NCBI GenBank assembly: GCA_964487285.1
Contig: CAZAPZ010000067.1
Span: forward strand, 1-8,885
Direction of reading: 5' to 3'
DNA from: CAZAPZ01 sp964487285
GTDB lineage: Bacteria > Campylobacterota_A > Desulfurellia > JAADFJ01
Length of the DNA stretch: 8,885 nt
The first letter of the stretch is position 1. The number at the start of each line of letters is the position of its first letter. A program made the position numbers and the translations under genes. A model generated the notes under the pieces. The model made no database searches and was not told the DNA's origin. It was given only the letters and a program-made list of their open reading frames with translations. Positions 1 to 6,900 of this stretch are shown piece after piece.

Positions 1-80
1 CTATCTTGTTTTCTATATGCCAACGTTTTGCATATACCTCTAATATCTTTGATATGAGTTACTGTCAAATCTTGTGTATG
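1..80. other. Left flank of the insertion sequence, no gene assigned
   Basis: This short stretch lies outside the left end of the insertion sequence. None of its plus-strand frames reads like the upstream part of the gspL-like gene found on the other side of the IS. On the minus strand a frame starting at an ATG inside the IS end (87-89) stays open to the window edge for about 29 codons (beginning MLCHTQDLTVTHIKDIRG). I do not recognise it, and it is too short to call a gene. Confidence 0.3.
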
Positions 81-86
81 GCATAA

Positions 87-103
87 CATATCCTTCAAGT
101 AAA
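87..103 (+). repeat. Left terminal inverted repeat of the IS
   Basis: CATATCCTTCAAGTAAA matches the right end in inverted orientation with two mismatches. It starts six bases beyond the transposase stop codon at 109-111, the position expected for an IS256-type end. Confidence 0.7.
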
Positions 104-108
104 TCATC

Positions 109-1364
109 CTAAGCAGCCTTCTTTTCTAATTCTCCATTAACGAATCTTCTTCCTTCCAATACAAGAGGAATAAGTTTATATCCTTTTAATCTATGCCAAG
201 TCTTTTCTGTCTCTAATGCAAGTTTAAAAACCATTGTAAATGCAGCGGTTCTTGAGCCGTTGCCTCTTGTTTTGGCTGTCCTTAGTCTTATTGTAGCAAA
301 TGTTGATTCAATAGGATTTGTAGTTCTTATATGAATCCAATGTTCAGCCGGAAAATCGTAGAAATTGAACAGGTCATCTTTATCCTTTGTAAGAATTTTT
401 ACAGCCTTTGGATATTTTGCATCAAAGGTTTTAATAAAGTGATCATATGCTTTAAGAGCATTTTCCCTATTTTCTGCCATATACATTTCATGAATCATTG
501 ATTTTGCCTTAGGCTGCAGGCTTTTTGGAAGCTTATCAAGTATATTAGCCGTTTTATGCACCCAGCATCTCTGCCTTTTTGTATTAGGAAAAACTTCATT
601 TAAAGCAGCCCGGAATCCAAGTGCTCCATCCCCTACGGCAAGCTTAGGAGGGATATTGAGACCACGCTGTTTTAGATCAAGAAGTATCTCACTCCAGCCT
701 ATCTTACTCTTCCTGTATCCATCACTAACTGCAACAAGCTCTTTTTTGCCGTATTTGTCTTGCTCCTAATGATTACCAAAATGCAGGTTTTGTCATCCTA
801 ATAAACGTATATTAAAATGTATTCCATCTACCCAGAAGTAGATATACTCTTTATTGCTTAAATCTCTTTTTGCCCATTTGTTATAATCATCCTCCCAGCT
901 TTTCTTGAGACGCACTATATTTGCAGGAGATAACCCTTTTGCTCCTTCACCCAGTATGGCTGATAAGGCTGTAGGAAAATCATTTGTTGATATGCCCTTT
1001 AAATTATAGCACCGGTATAAGATTATCAATGCTCGGCATCCTTCTAAAATATCTTGGCAGGATTCTGCTTGTGAAAGTCTCTTCCTGCAGATCTCTATTT
1101 CTTATTCTTGCCCTTGGCTGTTTTATGTTAATAGATCCTATTACCTGATGCAATTGACCTGTCAGGCAAGTATCCGTTTCTTACAACAGCCCTCTTATTG
1201 TTTTCATCTACGAGATTATTGTGTGCACTAATATATTCTTGAATCTCATTTTCTAAAGCCATCTGCAGCATCTTTTGAGCACCTCTTCCTGCTATCTCTT
1301 CTAAGATAGACCAACTGCTTATTTCTTCTTTTGTGAAATCATCTTTTTGTGTATACTTTTTCAT
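109..1364 (-). pseudogene. IS256-family (mutator-type) transposase, frameshifted
   Basis: This is a DDE transposase that would move the surrounding IS. The start at 1364 (MKKYTQKDDF) is preferred over the ATG at 1370 because an AAAGGAGG ribosome binding site sits 8 bases upstream of it. The pieces read in family order: the N-terminal part with RNGYLPDRS, a fragment with FTSRILPRYFRRMPSIDNLIPVL in another frame, KGISTNDFPTALSAILGEG, then YFWVDGI (first catalytic Asp), AVGDGALGF (second Asp), RCWVHKTAN, and TTNPIESTFATIRLRT (catalytic Glu). The protein ends in ELEKKAA. All three catalytic codons survive. The frame is broken by apparent one-base insertions near 1133 and 1010 and by a cluster at about 745-775 that leaves in-frame stops. 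The indels are inferred by comparison with the remembered family sequence, so exact positions are approximate. Confidence 0.9.
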
Positions 1365-1404
1365 GAGCATGTCCTCCTTTAGTAAGTTTATTTTACAGTT
1401 TCAT

Positions 1405-1421
1405 TTTACTAAAAGGATATG
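1405..1421 (-). repeat. Right terminal inverted repeat of the IS
   Basis: Read on the minus strand this is CATATCCTTTTAGTAAA, the partner of the repeat at 87-103. It lies about 40 bp upstream of the transposase start. Its last bases supply the ATG (1419-1421) that opens the truncated gspL-like frame on the plus strand. Confidence 0.7.
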
Positions 1422-1691
1422 CTCATTCCTACTACAACATTTTCGCTTCCATACACAACTTTCGATTATAACTCTGCGTTGAGTAAAGCAAAAAAATCGG
1501 ATACCCGAATAGATTCTGTCATTTATGACAAAACGGCAATTAGGATTCAAGGGAATGCTGTAAATTATAATTCTCTGCTCAGCTATCTATCCGGCTTCAA
1601 TAAAATATTACATATTAAAGCAAAGATAAGAAATACCAAAAGCGTGCAAGGAAGACTTAAATTTAGTATTATGTACAATCTAATGCAATGA
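1419..1691 (+). pseudogene. 3' remnant of a gspL/pilN-like secretion gene
   Basis: About 85 codons remain of a longer gene whose 5' part was replaced by the IS. The ATG used by the open frame lies in the IS terminal repeat and is not the native start. A stop codon lies three codons upstream of it, at 1410-1412. The tail resembles the periplasmic C-terminus of GspL or PilN: a short strand (IRIQGNAVNYNSLLSYLSGF), then a strand-loop-strand ending in QGRLKFSIMYNLMQ, where family members have a similar G-x-x-x-F-x-I pattern. In type II secretion GspL is an inner-membrane assembly protein that recruits the GspE ATPase and pairs with GspM. The GspM-like gene follows after 19 bases, which supports the call. 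Identification is by pattern and gene order only. Confidence 0.6.
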
Positions 1692-1710
1692 TGAGTGAGG
1701 AAGTAAAAAT

Positions 1711-2163
1711 ATGACAATAGAGGAATTAATCAAAAAAAATCTTTTTGTGTTGTATATTATTATAATTATTTCAGGAACATATATTCAGAGTAAAAGTTCC
1801 GATGCTGCTTACAGAACATCTCTAAGAAATAAAGAGTACCACAAAATAAGTATATTAAGTAATAAACTCAATAAATGCAATAAAACAAAAAATGCGTTTA
1901 AAAACAATCTGTTCTCATTTGTTCAGATATTAAAAAAAGAGAATCATTTAAATGGAAAAATTTTATCTGTAACACCTATGCTTAACGAAAATAGAGAAAC
2001 TCTCGACATAAAGCTTAAAAAGTTAAACTTAAAACAGTCTTTAAATATTATTGAAAAAGTCGGTTCATACAGCAATGTCTATGTAAAACAGTTTGCGCTT
2101 ACAAAAAATTTTGCTATAAATAATCTGATGAATTTAGATTCGGTAGTACAGAAGGCGAAATGA
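1711..2163 (+). CDS. gspM: GspM-like type II secretion assembly protein
   Basis: A 150-residue bitopic inner-membrane protein. A short cytoplasmic lead (MTIEELIKKN) is followed by one hydrophobic helix at residues 11-25 and a periplasmic domain with a helical region at about 35-75. A ferredoxin-like pattern follows at about 85-135, containing LDIKLKKLNLKQSLNIIEKV and VYVKQFALTKN. That layout and length match GspM, the GspL partner in the type II secretion inner-membrane platform. A GAGGAA ribosome binding site at 1697-1702 lies 8 bases before the ATG. The gene is flanked by a gspL-like tail and a gspN-like gene, and its TGA overlaps the next ATG (ATGA). It looks intact, but its partner GspL is truncated, so it is unlikely to work in an apparatus encoded here. 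PilO of type IV pili has a similar fold and is the main alternative. Confidence 0.6.
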   Translation: MTIEELIKKNLFVLYIIIIISGTYIQSKSSDAAYRTSLRNKEYHKISILSNKLNKCNKTKNAFKNNLFSFVQILKKENHLNGKILSVTPMLNENRETLDIKLKKLNLKQSLNIIEKVGSYSNVYVKQFALTKNFAINNLMNLDSVVQKAK

Positions 2164-2759
2164 AAAAACTATTTGGATAGTTAGCCGTTTTTTCTATTTC
2201 ATTTTTCGTGACACTCTTATTTCTGCTTCCGTATAAGAATATATATGGTAATTTGATTGATAAGTATGCTCAGAGCTCTCATATTAGAACAGATTATAAT
2301 ATAACACACGCATCCCTTTTCTCCTTAAATGCGGATAAAATATTCATAAATAAAGATGAAAATATCCTGCATTTTGACAAATTAGAAGCCAAAATCTATC
2401 CTATAAACTATCTTATCGGAGGAGATTTACTTGAGCTTAGATTGGTGTCAGTATCTGATATTGCCAATGTTGGCGTAAAATTGAAGAATAATTCTTGGCT
2501 TATACAAATTAAAATACCCGCATCCATGTTTGAAAATTCCATAAAGAATTTTAAACTACCTTTTAAAATTAAAGGGGACATACTGGCTGAAGTTAAAATA
2601 AAAAATGAAAATAAACAGATAATTATACAAAATATCTCTGTAAGCGGACCTATTAATATTGATGCACAGGGATATCTGAGAAATAACCATCTTAGCTTAA
2701 ATGGGAAAATAGAGTTTGGCAACATAAAGCAAAAATTCAATTTTGATCAAAATCTATAA
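2160..2759 (+). pseudogene. gspN: GspN-like gene with an amber codon at position 7
   Basis: The frame opens at ATG 2160-2162, overlapping the gspM stop. It reads MKKLFG, then TAG at 2178-2180, then LAVFSISFFVTLLFLLPYKN, and continues open to the TAA at 2757. Without the TAG the product would be 199 residues: a short basic start and a membrane anchor at about 8-25, then a beta-rich periplasmic domain. That domain has the GspN/AsmA-like pattern of short strands, for example LEAKIYPINYLIGGDLLEL and repeated G-x-(I/L) units near the end. In related anchors a tryptophan would be natural at codon 7, so a TGG-to-TAG change is a simple explanation. Restart at GTG 2208 would remove most of the anchor. 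GspN is an accessory inner-membrane component of type II secretion. The product may be lost, or shortened by internal restart. Confidence 0.6.
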
Positions 2760-3188
2760 GAAAATGAGTAATACGGTACTTTGACCTATTAAATCATTTT
2801 ATTAAAAGATTTTCGCATCTGCCTATACCGTTTACGCTGGCAAGCAAGGTCTTGTCTGATCTGAATTTTTGTCGGACAAACACAGGCGAACATGTGCAGA
2901 CAACTCTCTTGCTGCATACTCTGTGGGCTTTCTATATTTAACCTATAGGCTATAGAAATATTTTTTTGTGTTCCTTATTTAAATATTCTTGTATTAACAG
3001 ATTTTACAGTCAATGCAGGTTTTAGTCTAAGTTCTTTTTATTCAAACTCTTATACTCTTTAATCGTTCTTGCCGGTTTTACAGCTTTTGAAGCGTTGTCT
3101 GCAAATGCCAATTTTTAATTCGAAGGTTTTCGTGAGTTTTGTTGTTTGCACCTGCTTGTCTCATCCTATTATAATCGTTGATATATCT
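2760..3188. other. Non-coding, AT-rich stretch with a repeat-like fragment
   Basis: No convincing gene is seen between the gspN-like gene and the tRNA. The longest minus-strand frame (2789-2917, 42 codons) has no ribosome binding site and no family resemblance. A patch at 2884-2899 matches 3394-3409 in 13 of 16 bases, and both are followed by a GCAG...CTGC pair, so part of this region may be a worn copy of the element at 3335-3502. A perfect 8-base palindrome, CCTATAGG, lies near 2941-2948, too short to interpret. Confidence 0.5.
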
Positions 3189-3274
3189 TGGTGCGAGCGG
3201 GGAGACTTGAACTCCCACAGATACAATCTACCAGATCCTAAGTCTAGCGCGTCTACCAATTCCGCCACGCTCGC
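3189..3274 (-). tRNA. tRNA-Leu (anticodon UAG), CCA encoded
   Basis: Read on the minus strand the gene starts GCGAGCG, which pairs fully with CGCTCGC before the discriminator A and an encoded CCA (3189-3191). The D arm contains AATTGGTAGA. The anticodon arm is CTAGA-CTTAGGA-TCTGG, giving anticodon TAG, which reads CUN leucine codons. A long class II variable arm with an AGAT/ATCT stem follows, then a T arm GGGAG-TTCAAGT-CTCCC. All parts fit tRNA-Leu. I see no second copy of its 3' end in the window that would suggest an integration site. Confidence 0.97.
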
Positions 3275-3285
3275 AACAAAAGCAC

Positions 3286-3313
3286 ATTATATACAAAAGT
3301 TGAAAAATATCAA
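3286..3313 (-). promoter_or_regulatory. Promoter of the tRNA-Leu gene
   Basis: On the minus strand TTGATA (3308-3313) and a perfect TATAAT (3286-3291) are separated by 16 bp. The -10 ends 11 bases before the mature tRNA 5' end, leaving a 5' leader of only a few bases for RNase P to remove. Confidence 0.75.
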
Positions 3314-3334
3314 GCATTCTTTAGCAATACTCCA

Positions 3335-3502
3335 TATAATTAGACCACTGCACAATAAGCACCTTCCCTGCAATATCAGCTTTTCCATAGGCAGGGCGAA
3401 CTTCTGCAGGACTAACCAGTTAGCCCTGCAAATTTTAATTTTTAAATCTTGCAAGCCTTTCGGCTTCTGCGAAAGCGTTTATCATGCGGTGGTCTCATAA
3501 TA
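3335..3502. repeat. 168-bp inverted-repeat element, MITE-like or structured RNA
   Basis: The ends are imperfect inverted copies. The left end (3335-3352) and right end (3485-3502) match in 15 of 18 positions. The core AGACCACTGCA pairs with TGCGGTGGTCT, with one G-U pair in RNA. The complementarity continues inward for about 20 more bases at roughly 60 percent identity. Inside lie CCCTGC/GCAGGG arms (3366-3371 and 3391-3396), a near-perfect 26-base palindrome (3405-3430), and two competing hairpins around 3455-3476 (AAGCC/GGCTT and CTTTCG/CGAAAG). There is no credible coding frame. This could be a miniature transposable element, an extragenic palindromic repeat, or a small structured RNA. It matches no RNA family I can recognise (not 6S, SRP RNA, tmRNA or RNase P). 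Confidence 0.5.
3405..3430. repeat. 26-bp palindrome
   Basis: TGCAGG-A-CTAAC-CA-GTTAG-C-CCTGCA forms a hairpin in which only one A-C opposition breaks the stem. It is followed by an A/T-rich run without a clean T tract, so it is not a standard terminator on either strand. It lies inside the larger inverted-repeat element. Confidence 0.7.
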
Positions 3503-3543
3503 CTGCCAGCCTGCCGGTTGCACATAACTTATTTCTATAAGTC

Positions 3544-3571
3544 TTGCTATTTTTTTTAACCAATATAAAAT
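3544..3571 (+). promoter_or_regulatory. Possible promoter of the wzz-like gene
   Basis: TTGCTA (3544-3549) and TAAAAT (3566-3571) are spaced by 16 bp. This would give a leader of roughly 55-60 bases before the ATG at 3635. AT-rich DNA gives many such matches, so this is only the best candidate in the gap. Confidence 0.35.
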
Positions 3572-3634
3572 ACAACTGCATAGTGCTATTTCACTTATTA
3601 AGCTTTATGGTATAAAAAAGGAGAATTAAAATAA

Positions 3635-4945
3635 ATGGTTAAAAAAGAAAGCCGGCACGAAAATAAACCTCTGACTGCAGCAACTTCGTATGGACAGATG
3701 CAGATTTACAGGCCTGACGATGAGATAGATCTGCGTGAACTTTGGCAGACGGTTAGAAAAAGAAAACGTATCGTATTTATAACGGTTGTTCTTTTTCTAA
3801 CTGCCGCATTTCTATACATTTTGCTTGCAAAACCGGTTTATCAAGCTGAAGCTACAATAGAAATCGGCAAAGAACTTGTCAAAGTAAATGGCGGTACGCT
3901 TGTTGCCAGATACTTTGATAATGCCAATAACATAAAGCGGTATATTGATGTGCAATACGACACAGCAGGAAAATATCGTAAAAAAGGCAGTACTGCTTAT
4001 ATTGAAAAGGTGAGTATTGATAAAAGAGCTGCAGGGTTCTTGACTATTACAGCATTAGGACAAAATAATGCGTCTGCGGTTAAGATGTTGCAAAAACCTA
4101 TTAACGAAATATATACCAAACATATTGCCATAATGAAATCTATTCTTGAAAATAAAATTGGTGCCATAGATGACATTAAACAACAAATCAACTACGATAC
4201 CAATGTTTTGCTGCCTCAACTTAAAAGCAGCCTTAATTCATTTCAAACAGTTGAAACCAAAAAAATTGATGATCAGATCAAATTTATAAAGACAAAAAAA
4301 ATTCCTGCGCTTGAGACAAATATAAAGGAGTTTGAAAAAGAGATAATCGACAAAGAACAGTCTATCAAGAATATGCAGTTATATATTACAAAGACGGCAA
4401 AAAAACACCCGTCTTTTGCGGCAATGACTGCTTCAAAAATATCCAATTTTAAAAATAGTATAACCCATTTGAGAATGCAGATTATAGATTTTCATTCAAG
4501 AATAAAAACGCTTCAATACGCTACAACCCCAAATCTGAATACGACAAATGAAACAAAAACGCTTCAATACGCTACAACCCCAAATCTGAATACGACAAAT
4601 GAAACAAAGACAGTTCAATACGGTACAATCCCCGATCTAAAGGCGGCAAAAAACCGCTTGCTCAAAGAAATTATCCCGGCAAAACAGACCGCTATTAAAA
4701 ATATAGAATCAGTGACTATTCCTCAATTAAAACTTAAGATAAAACAGATTCAAGCTCATATGAAAGCTCCTTATATAGTCATGACACATATTGTAGGTAA
4801 AATTTACACTCATACCAAACCTATTAAACCAAAAAAGAAGCTTATTATAGTAGTTGCACTGATTACCGGATTGATATTTGGAATATTCCTTGTTTTCTTT
4901 TTAGAGTTTATTGGAAATGTTGACAAAGTGATAACAGCAGAGTGA
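3635..4945 (+). CDS. Wzz-type polysaccharide chain-length determinant protein
   Basis: A 436-residue inner-membrane polysaccharide co-polymerase, the kind that sets chain length of O-antigen or exopolysaccharide in Wzy-dependent assembly. A cytoplasmic lead (about 1-45, with DDEIDLRELWQTVRKRKR just before the membrane) is followed by TM1 (46-66). A periplasmic domain runs to about 400: an alpha/beta base near 67-150, then long helical, coiled-coil stretches. TM2 is at about 402-424, preceded by the proline-rich family motif (KPIKPKKK...ALITGLIFG). There is no C-terminal kinase domain, so this is not the Wzc type. Residues 292-308 and 309-325 are identical 17-mers, with a diverged third unit at 326-342. 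AAGGAG at 3618-3623 is 11 bases before the ATG. No glycosyltransferase or wzy gene is in the window, so the gene looks isolated, and GumC-like export proteins are the alternative. Confidence 0.85.
   Translation: MVKKESRHENKPLTAATSYGQMQIYRPDDEIDLRELWQTVRKRKRIVFITVVLFLTAAFLYILLAKPVYQAEATIEIGKELVKVNGGTLVARYFDNANNIKRYIDVQYDTAGKYRKKGSTAYIEKVSIDKRAAGFLTITALGQNNASAVKMLQKPINEIYTKHIAIMKSILENKIGAIDDIKQQINYDTNVLLPQLKSSLNSFQTVETKKIDDQIKFIKTKKIPALETNIKEFEKEIIDKEQSIKNMQLYITKTAKKHPSFAAMTASKISNFKNSITHLRMQIIDFHSRIKTLQYATTPNLNTTNETKTLQYATTPNLNTTNETKTVQYGTIPDLKAAKNRLLKEIIPAKQTAIKNIESVTIPQLKLKIKQIQAHMKAPYIVMTHIVGKIYTHTKPIKPKKKLIIVVALITGLIFGIFLVFFLEFIGNVDKVITAE
4508..4660 (+). repeat. 51-bp tandem repeat inside the wzz-like gene
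   Basis: Unit 1 (4508-4558) and unit 2 (4559-4609) differ at only the last base. A third, diverged unit (4610-4660) keeps the same 51-bp register. Each encodes 17 residues of the form T-(L/V)-QY-x-T-x-P-x-L. The near-identity of the first two units at DNA level points to a recent duplication, and the length is a multiple of three, so the frame is kept. Confidence 0.95.
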
Positions 4946-5050
4946 TAGATTTTGATATCCTCAGAGTTTTTTACTGTAATTTCAATGCTTGCATGTTTGA
5001 ATGGAAGTCGTAAAATAAGTATGGTTTTTTATTATGCAGCGGCCTCTAAT

Positions 5051-5086
5051 TATCTTAATAGGGATGGAATCTTAAGATACATTTTT
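5051..5086 (+). terminator. Weak hairpin with T-run after the wzz-like gene
   Basis: TATCTTAA (5051-5058) and TTAAGATA (5072-5079) form a perfect 8-bp stem with a 13-base loop. CA and five T residues follow on the plus strand. The stem is almost all A-T, so it is weak, and its right arm includes the modC stop codon. It may be chance. Confidence 0.25.
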
Positions 5087-6154
5087 CTGTCTAATAATAA
5101 ATATTCGCTCTCCAGGAAGATTAACATTAATCATGCTGTCTTTGCTAATATCTAACTTACCGTAAACAAAATCCGGAATCCTTATTTTTATCACATCTTT
5201 TGCACATATAAAATTTATGTTCCAGTATTGGCCATGAGGAAATATTTGTTTAATAACACCCGTTAATCTGTTTGACATCATCTTGGTATTATTTTTCCTA
5301 ACAATTCTAACTTCATCAGAATGAATACCCCATATTAGCCTCTCTTCCATTTTAATATCCTTTTCCCGATATGTTCTTTCAACATTAATATTCCCAAAAA
5401 TAGTTTCAATCATCAGGTTATTATCTCTCATATCAATAATTTTACCGGTAAATAGATTGTCTATTCCAAAAAATCTCGCAACCTTTACAGTTTTAGGTCT
5501 AAAATAAATTTCGTTTTTCTTTGCCGTTTGAATTATTGCTCCATCGTATATAAAGCTAATGACATCGGATAAATATAAAGCTTCTTCAATATCATGGGAA
5601 ACTGCCAATATTGTAAGATGAAATTCATCTGCCATAGATTTAATGAGATCAACCAGCTCATATCGAAGCGAAGGATGCAGAGCTGAAAACGGCTCATCAA
5701 GCAGAAGAAGATTAGGTTTAACAATCATTGCCCTGGTTAGTGCTGCTCTTTGTGCCTGGCCACCCGATATATGATCCGGATAGCTTTCCAATATATCGCC
5801 AATCTCTAGTCTTGAAATCAGCATATTATAATAGTTCCTGTCAAGTGAAATGCCCCTAACTTTAACTCCATATAATATATTTTCCTTTATAGTAAGATGT
5901 GGAAACAGCGACATCTTTTGAGGAAGATAAGCGATATTCCTTTTATCAGGTGGTAAATTTGTTATATCATTACCATCCATTGTAATCTTACCCACTTCCG
6001 GTTTTATAAAACCGGAAACAAGCTCCAGAATCGTTGTTTTGCCTGCCCCTGAATCTCCAAGGAACAGGTATATTTCACCCCTTTTAATATGAAAACTAAT
6101 CTGATTTAATATGAAATCGCCTCTTTTTAGTGTTATTTTGTTTAGTTCAATCAT
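5072..6154 (-). CDS. modC: Molybdate/tungstate-type ABC transporter ATP-binding protein (ModC-like)
   Basis: A 360-residue cytoplasmic ATPase that powers oxyanion uptake through the ModB-like permease. Visible motifs are Walker A GDSGAGKTT (33-41), Q-loop at Q79, signature ISGGQAQR (129-136), Walker B NLLLLDEP (148-155) and the switch His in AVSHDIEEA (H187). The C-terminal 125 or so residues form a TOBE/MOP-like beta domain (about 235-360, including LIWGIHSDEVRIVRK). In ModC proteins such a domain can bind the oxyanion or dimerise. The ATG overlaps the modB stop as ATGA, so translation is coupled, and it is the last gene of modA-modB-modC. WtpC, TupC and CysA relatives share these motifs. 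The operon's ModE operator favours molybdate or tungstate over sulfate. Confidence 0.85.
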   Translation of the reverse strand: MIELNKITLKRGDFILNQISFHIKRGEIYLFLGDSGAGKTTILELVSGFIKPEVGKITMDGNDITNLPPDKRNIAYLPQKMSLFPHLTIKENILYGVKVRGISLDRNYYNMLISRLEIGDILESYPDHISGGQAQRAALTRAMIVKPNLLLLDEPFSALHPSLRYELVDLIKSMADEFHLTILAVSHDIEEALYLSDVISFIYDGAIIQTAKKNEIYFRPKTVKVARFFGIDNLFTGKIIDMRDNNLMIETIFGNINVERTYREKDIKMEERLIWGIHSDEVRIVRKNNTKMMSNRLTGVIKQIFPHGQYWNINFICAKDVIKIRIPDFVYGKLDISKDSMINVNLPGERIFIIRQKNVS

Positions 6155-6900
6155 CTAATAAGATACCTTGAGGCAATAAGCGATGTAAGCCCGATCAATA
6201 TGAGAATAATAATTAACCACACCGCTCTTGTTATATTTGCAGAAGACAGGGATAAAAATATACCTATAGGAATAGTTTCAGTCTTAAACGGCATAGAACC
6301 GGCTATCATCAGCGTAGCGCCAAATTCGCCTATAGATTTAGCAAAACAAACCAAAAAAGATGCCAATATTCCCTTTTTTGCCAGTGGAATCGCCACTGTT
6401 TTAAACGATACAAATGAATTTGCACCAAGTGAACGGGCTACATTCTCGTAATAAAGCGGCACAGAATCAAATGCTTGCTTAATCATTCTGATTGCCAATC
6501 CTACAATAGTTATAAACTGGGCAACTATAATGCCCGATATCTGAAAAATTGGAGTTATTCCATGAGCGGCAAGCCATTTACCAATAGGATTATCAAAAAA
6601 CAGCAGAACAATTGCACCAAGCGCTAATGGCGAAACAACAAGAGGCAGCTCAAGCAATGTGTCAACAACCGTTTTACCAAAAAAGTTATATCTTGAGAGC
6701 GCATAAGCGGCAGGGAGAGCAACAAATGTAGAAAGAACAGTTGAAACAGTTGCAGTTGAGATGCTTAAAAAAATAGAGTAGGCAATTCTGCTTAGATCGA
6801 CTGCGTTGGGTTTGTTGATAAAAAAGAGCAGCGATGAAAAAAGTAAAAGATAAGCGACTGCAACTATTAAAATAGACGATATACTAAAAGTTTTAAACAC
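6151..6900 (-). CDS. modB: Molybdate/tungstate-type ABC transporter permease (ModB-like)
   Basis: A 249-residue inner-membrane permease with about six hydrophobic segments (roughly 8-28, 42-66, 84-102, 122-140, 177-200 and 226-246). It has the ABC coupling (EAA) loop at about 152-172, YENVARSLGANSFVSFKTVA, which contacts the ATPase. GEFGAT at 191-196 is a hallmark of ModB/CysT/CysW permeases. The start is a GTG placed directly after the modA TAG and in the same reading frame. No Met codon occurs until about residue 139, so the GTG is the only sensible start. There is no strong ribosome binding site, which suggests coupling to modA translation. Its stop overlaps the modC start. Confidence 0.88.
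   Translation of the reverse strand: MFKTFSISSILIVAVAYLLLFSSLLFFINKPNAVDLSRIAYSIFLSISTATVSTVLSTFVALPAAYALSRYNFFGKTVVDTLLELPLVVSPLALGAIVLLFFDNPIGKWLAAHGITPIFQISGIIVAQFITIVGLAIRMIKQAFDSVPLYYENVARSLGANSFVSFKTVAIPLAKKGILASFLVCFAKSIGEFGATLMIAGSMPFKTETIPIGIFLSLSSANITRAVWLIIILILIGLTSLIASRYLIR

Larger units (their letters stand above)
87..1421 (-). mobile_element. IS256-family insertion sequence, decayed
   Basis: The element is about 1.34 kb, the usual size for the IS256 family, and carries one long transposase reading frame on the minus strand. Its limits come from a pair of imperfect inverted repeats. The left end reads CATATCCTTCAAGTAAA at 87-103. The right end at 1405-1421 reads CATATCCTTTTAGTAAA on the minus strand, so 15 of 17 bases match. 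The true tips may lie a few bases further out. I see no 8-9 bp target duplication at the two flanks, and the transposase is frameshifted, so the copy is probably immobile by itself. Its right end abuts the truncated gspL-like gene. Confidence 0.85.

Noticed and set aside
2178..2180. Amber codon reassignment or pyrrolysine-type recoding
   Set aside because: TAG ends livF and the IS transposase at their normal family ends, so TAG acts as a normal stop here.
2408..2740. 110-codon minus-strand frame
   Set aside because: It is fully antisense to the gspN-like gene, whose frame fits its neighbours and the ATGA overlap.
2789..2917. 42-codon cysteine-bearing minus-strand frame
   Set aside because: No ribosome binding site, no recognisable motif, and it overlaps a probable repeat fragment.
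3189..3274. tRNA-Leu as an integration site of a genomic island
   Set aside because: No integrase gene and no second copy of the tRNA 3' end are visible in the window.
3405..3430. Rho-independent terminator at the 26-bp palindrome
   Set aside because: No continuous T tract follows on either strand, and no gene ends nearby in a suitable orientation.
3069..3500. 143-codon plus-strand open frame
   Set aside because: It runs antisense across the tRNA-Leu gene and through the inverted-repeat element. It has no ribosome binding site and no family resemblance.
4952..5155. 67-codon plus-strand frame after the wzz-like gene
   Set aside because: It begins at TTG without a ribosome binding site and its second half lies antisense over the modC end. 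The protein looks like translated non-coding DNA.
6200..6451. 83-codon plus-strand frame
   Set aside because: It is antisense to modB, which has clear permease motifs in the other strand.
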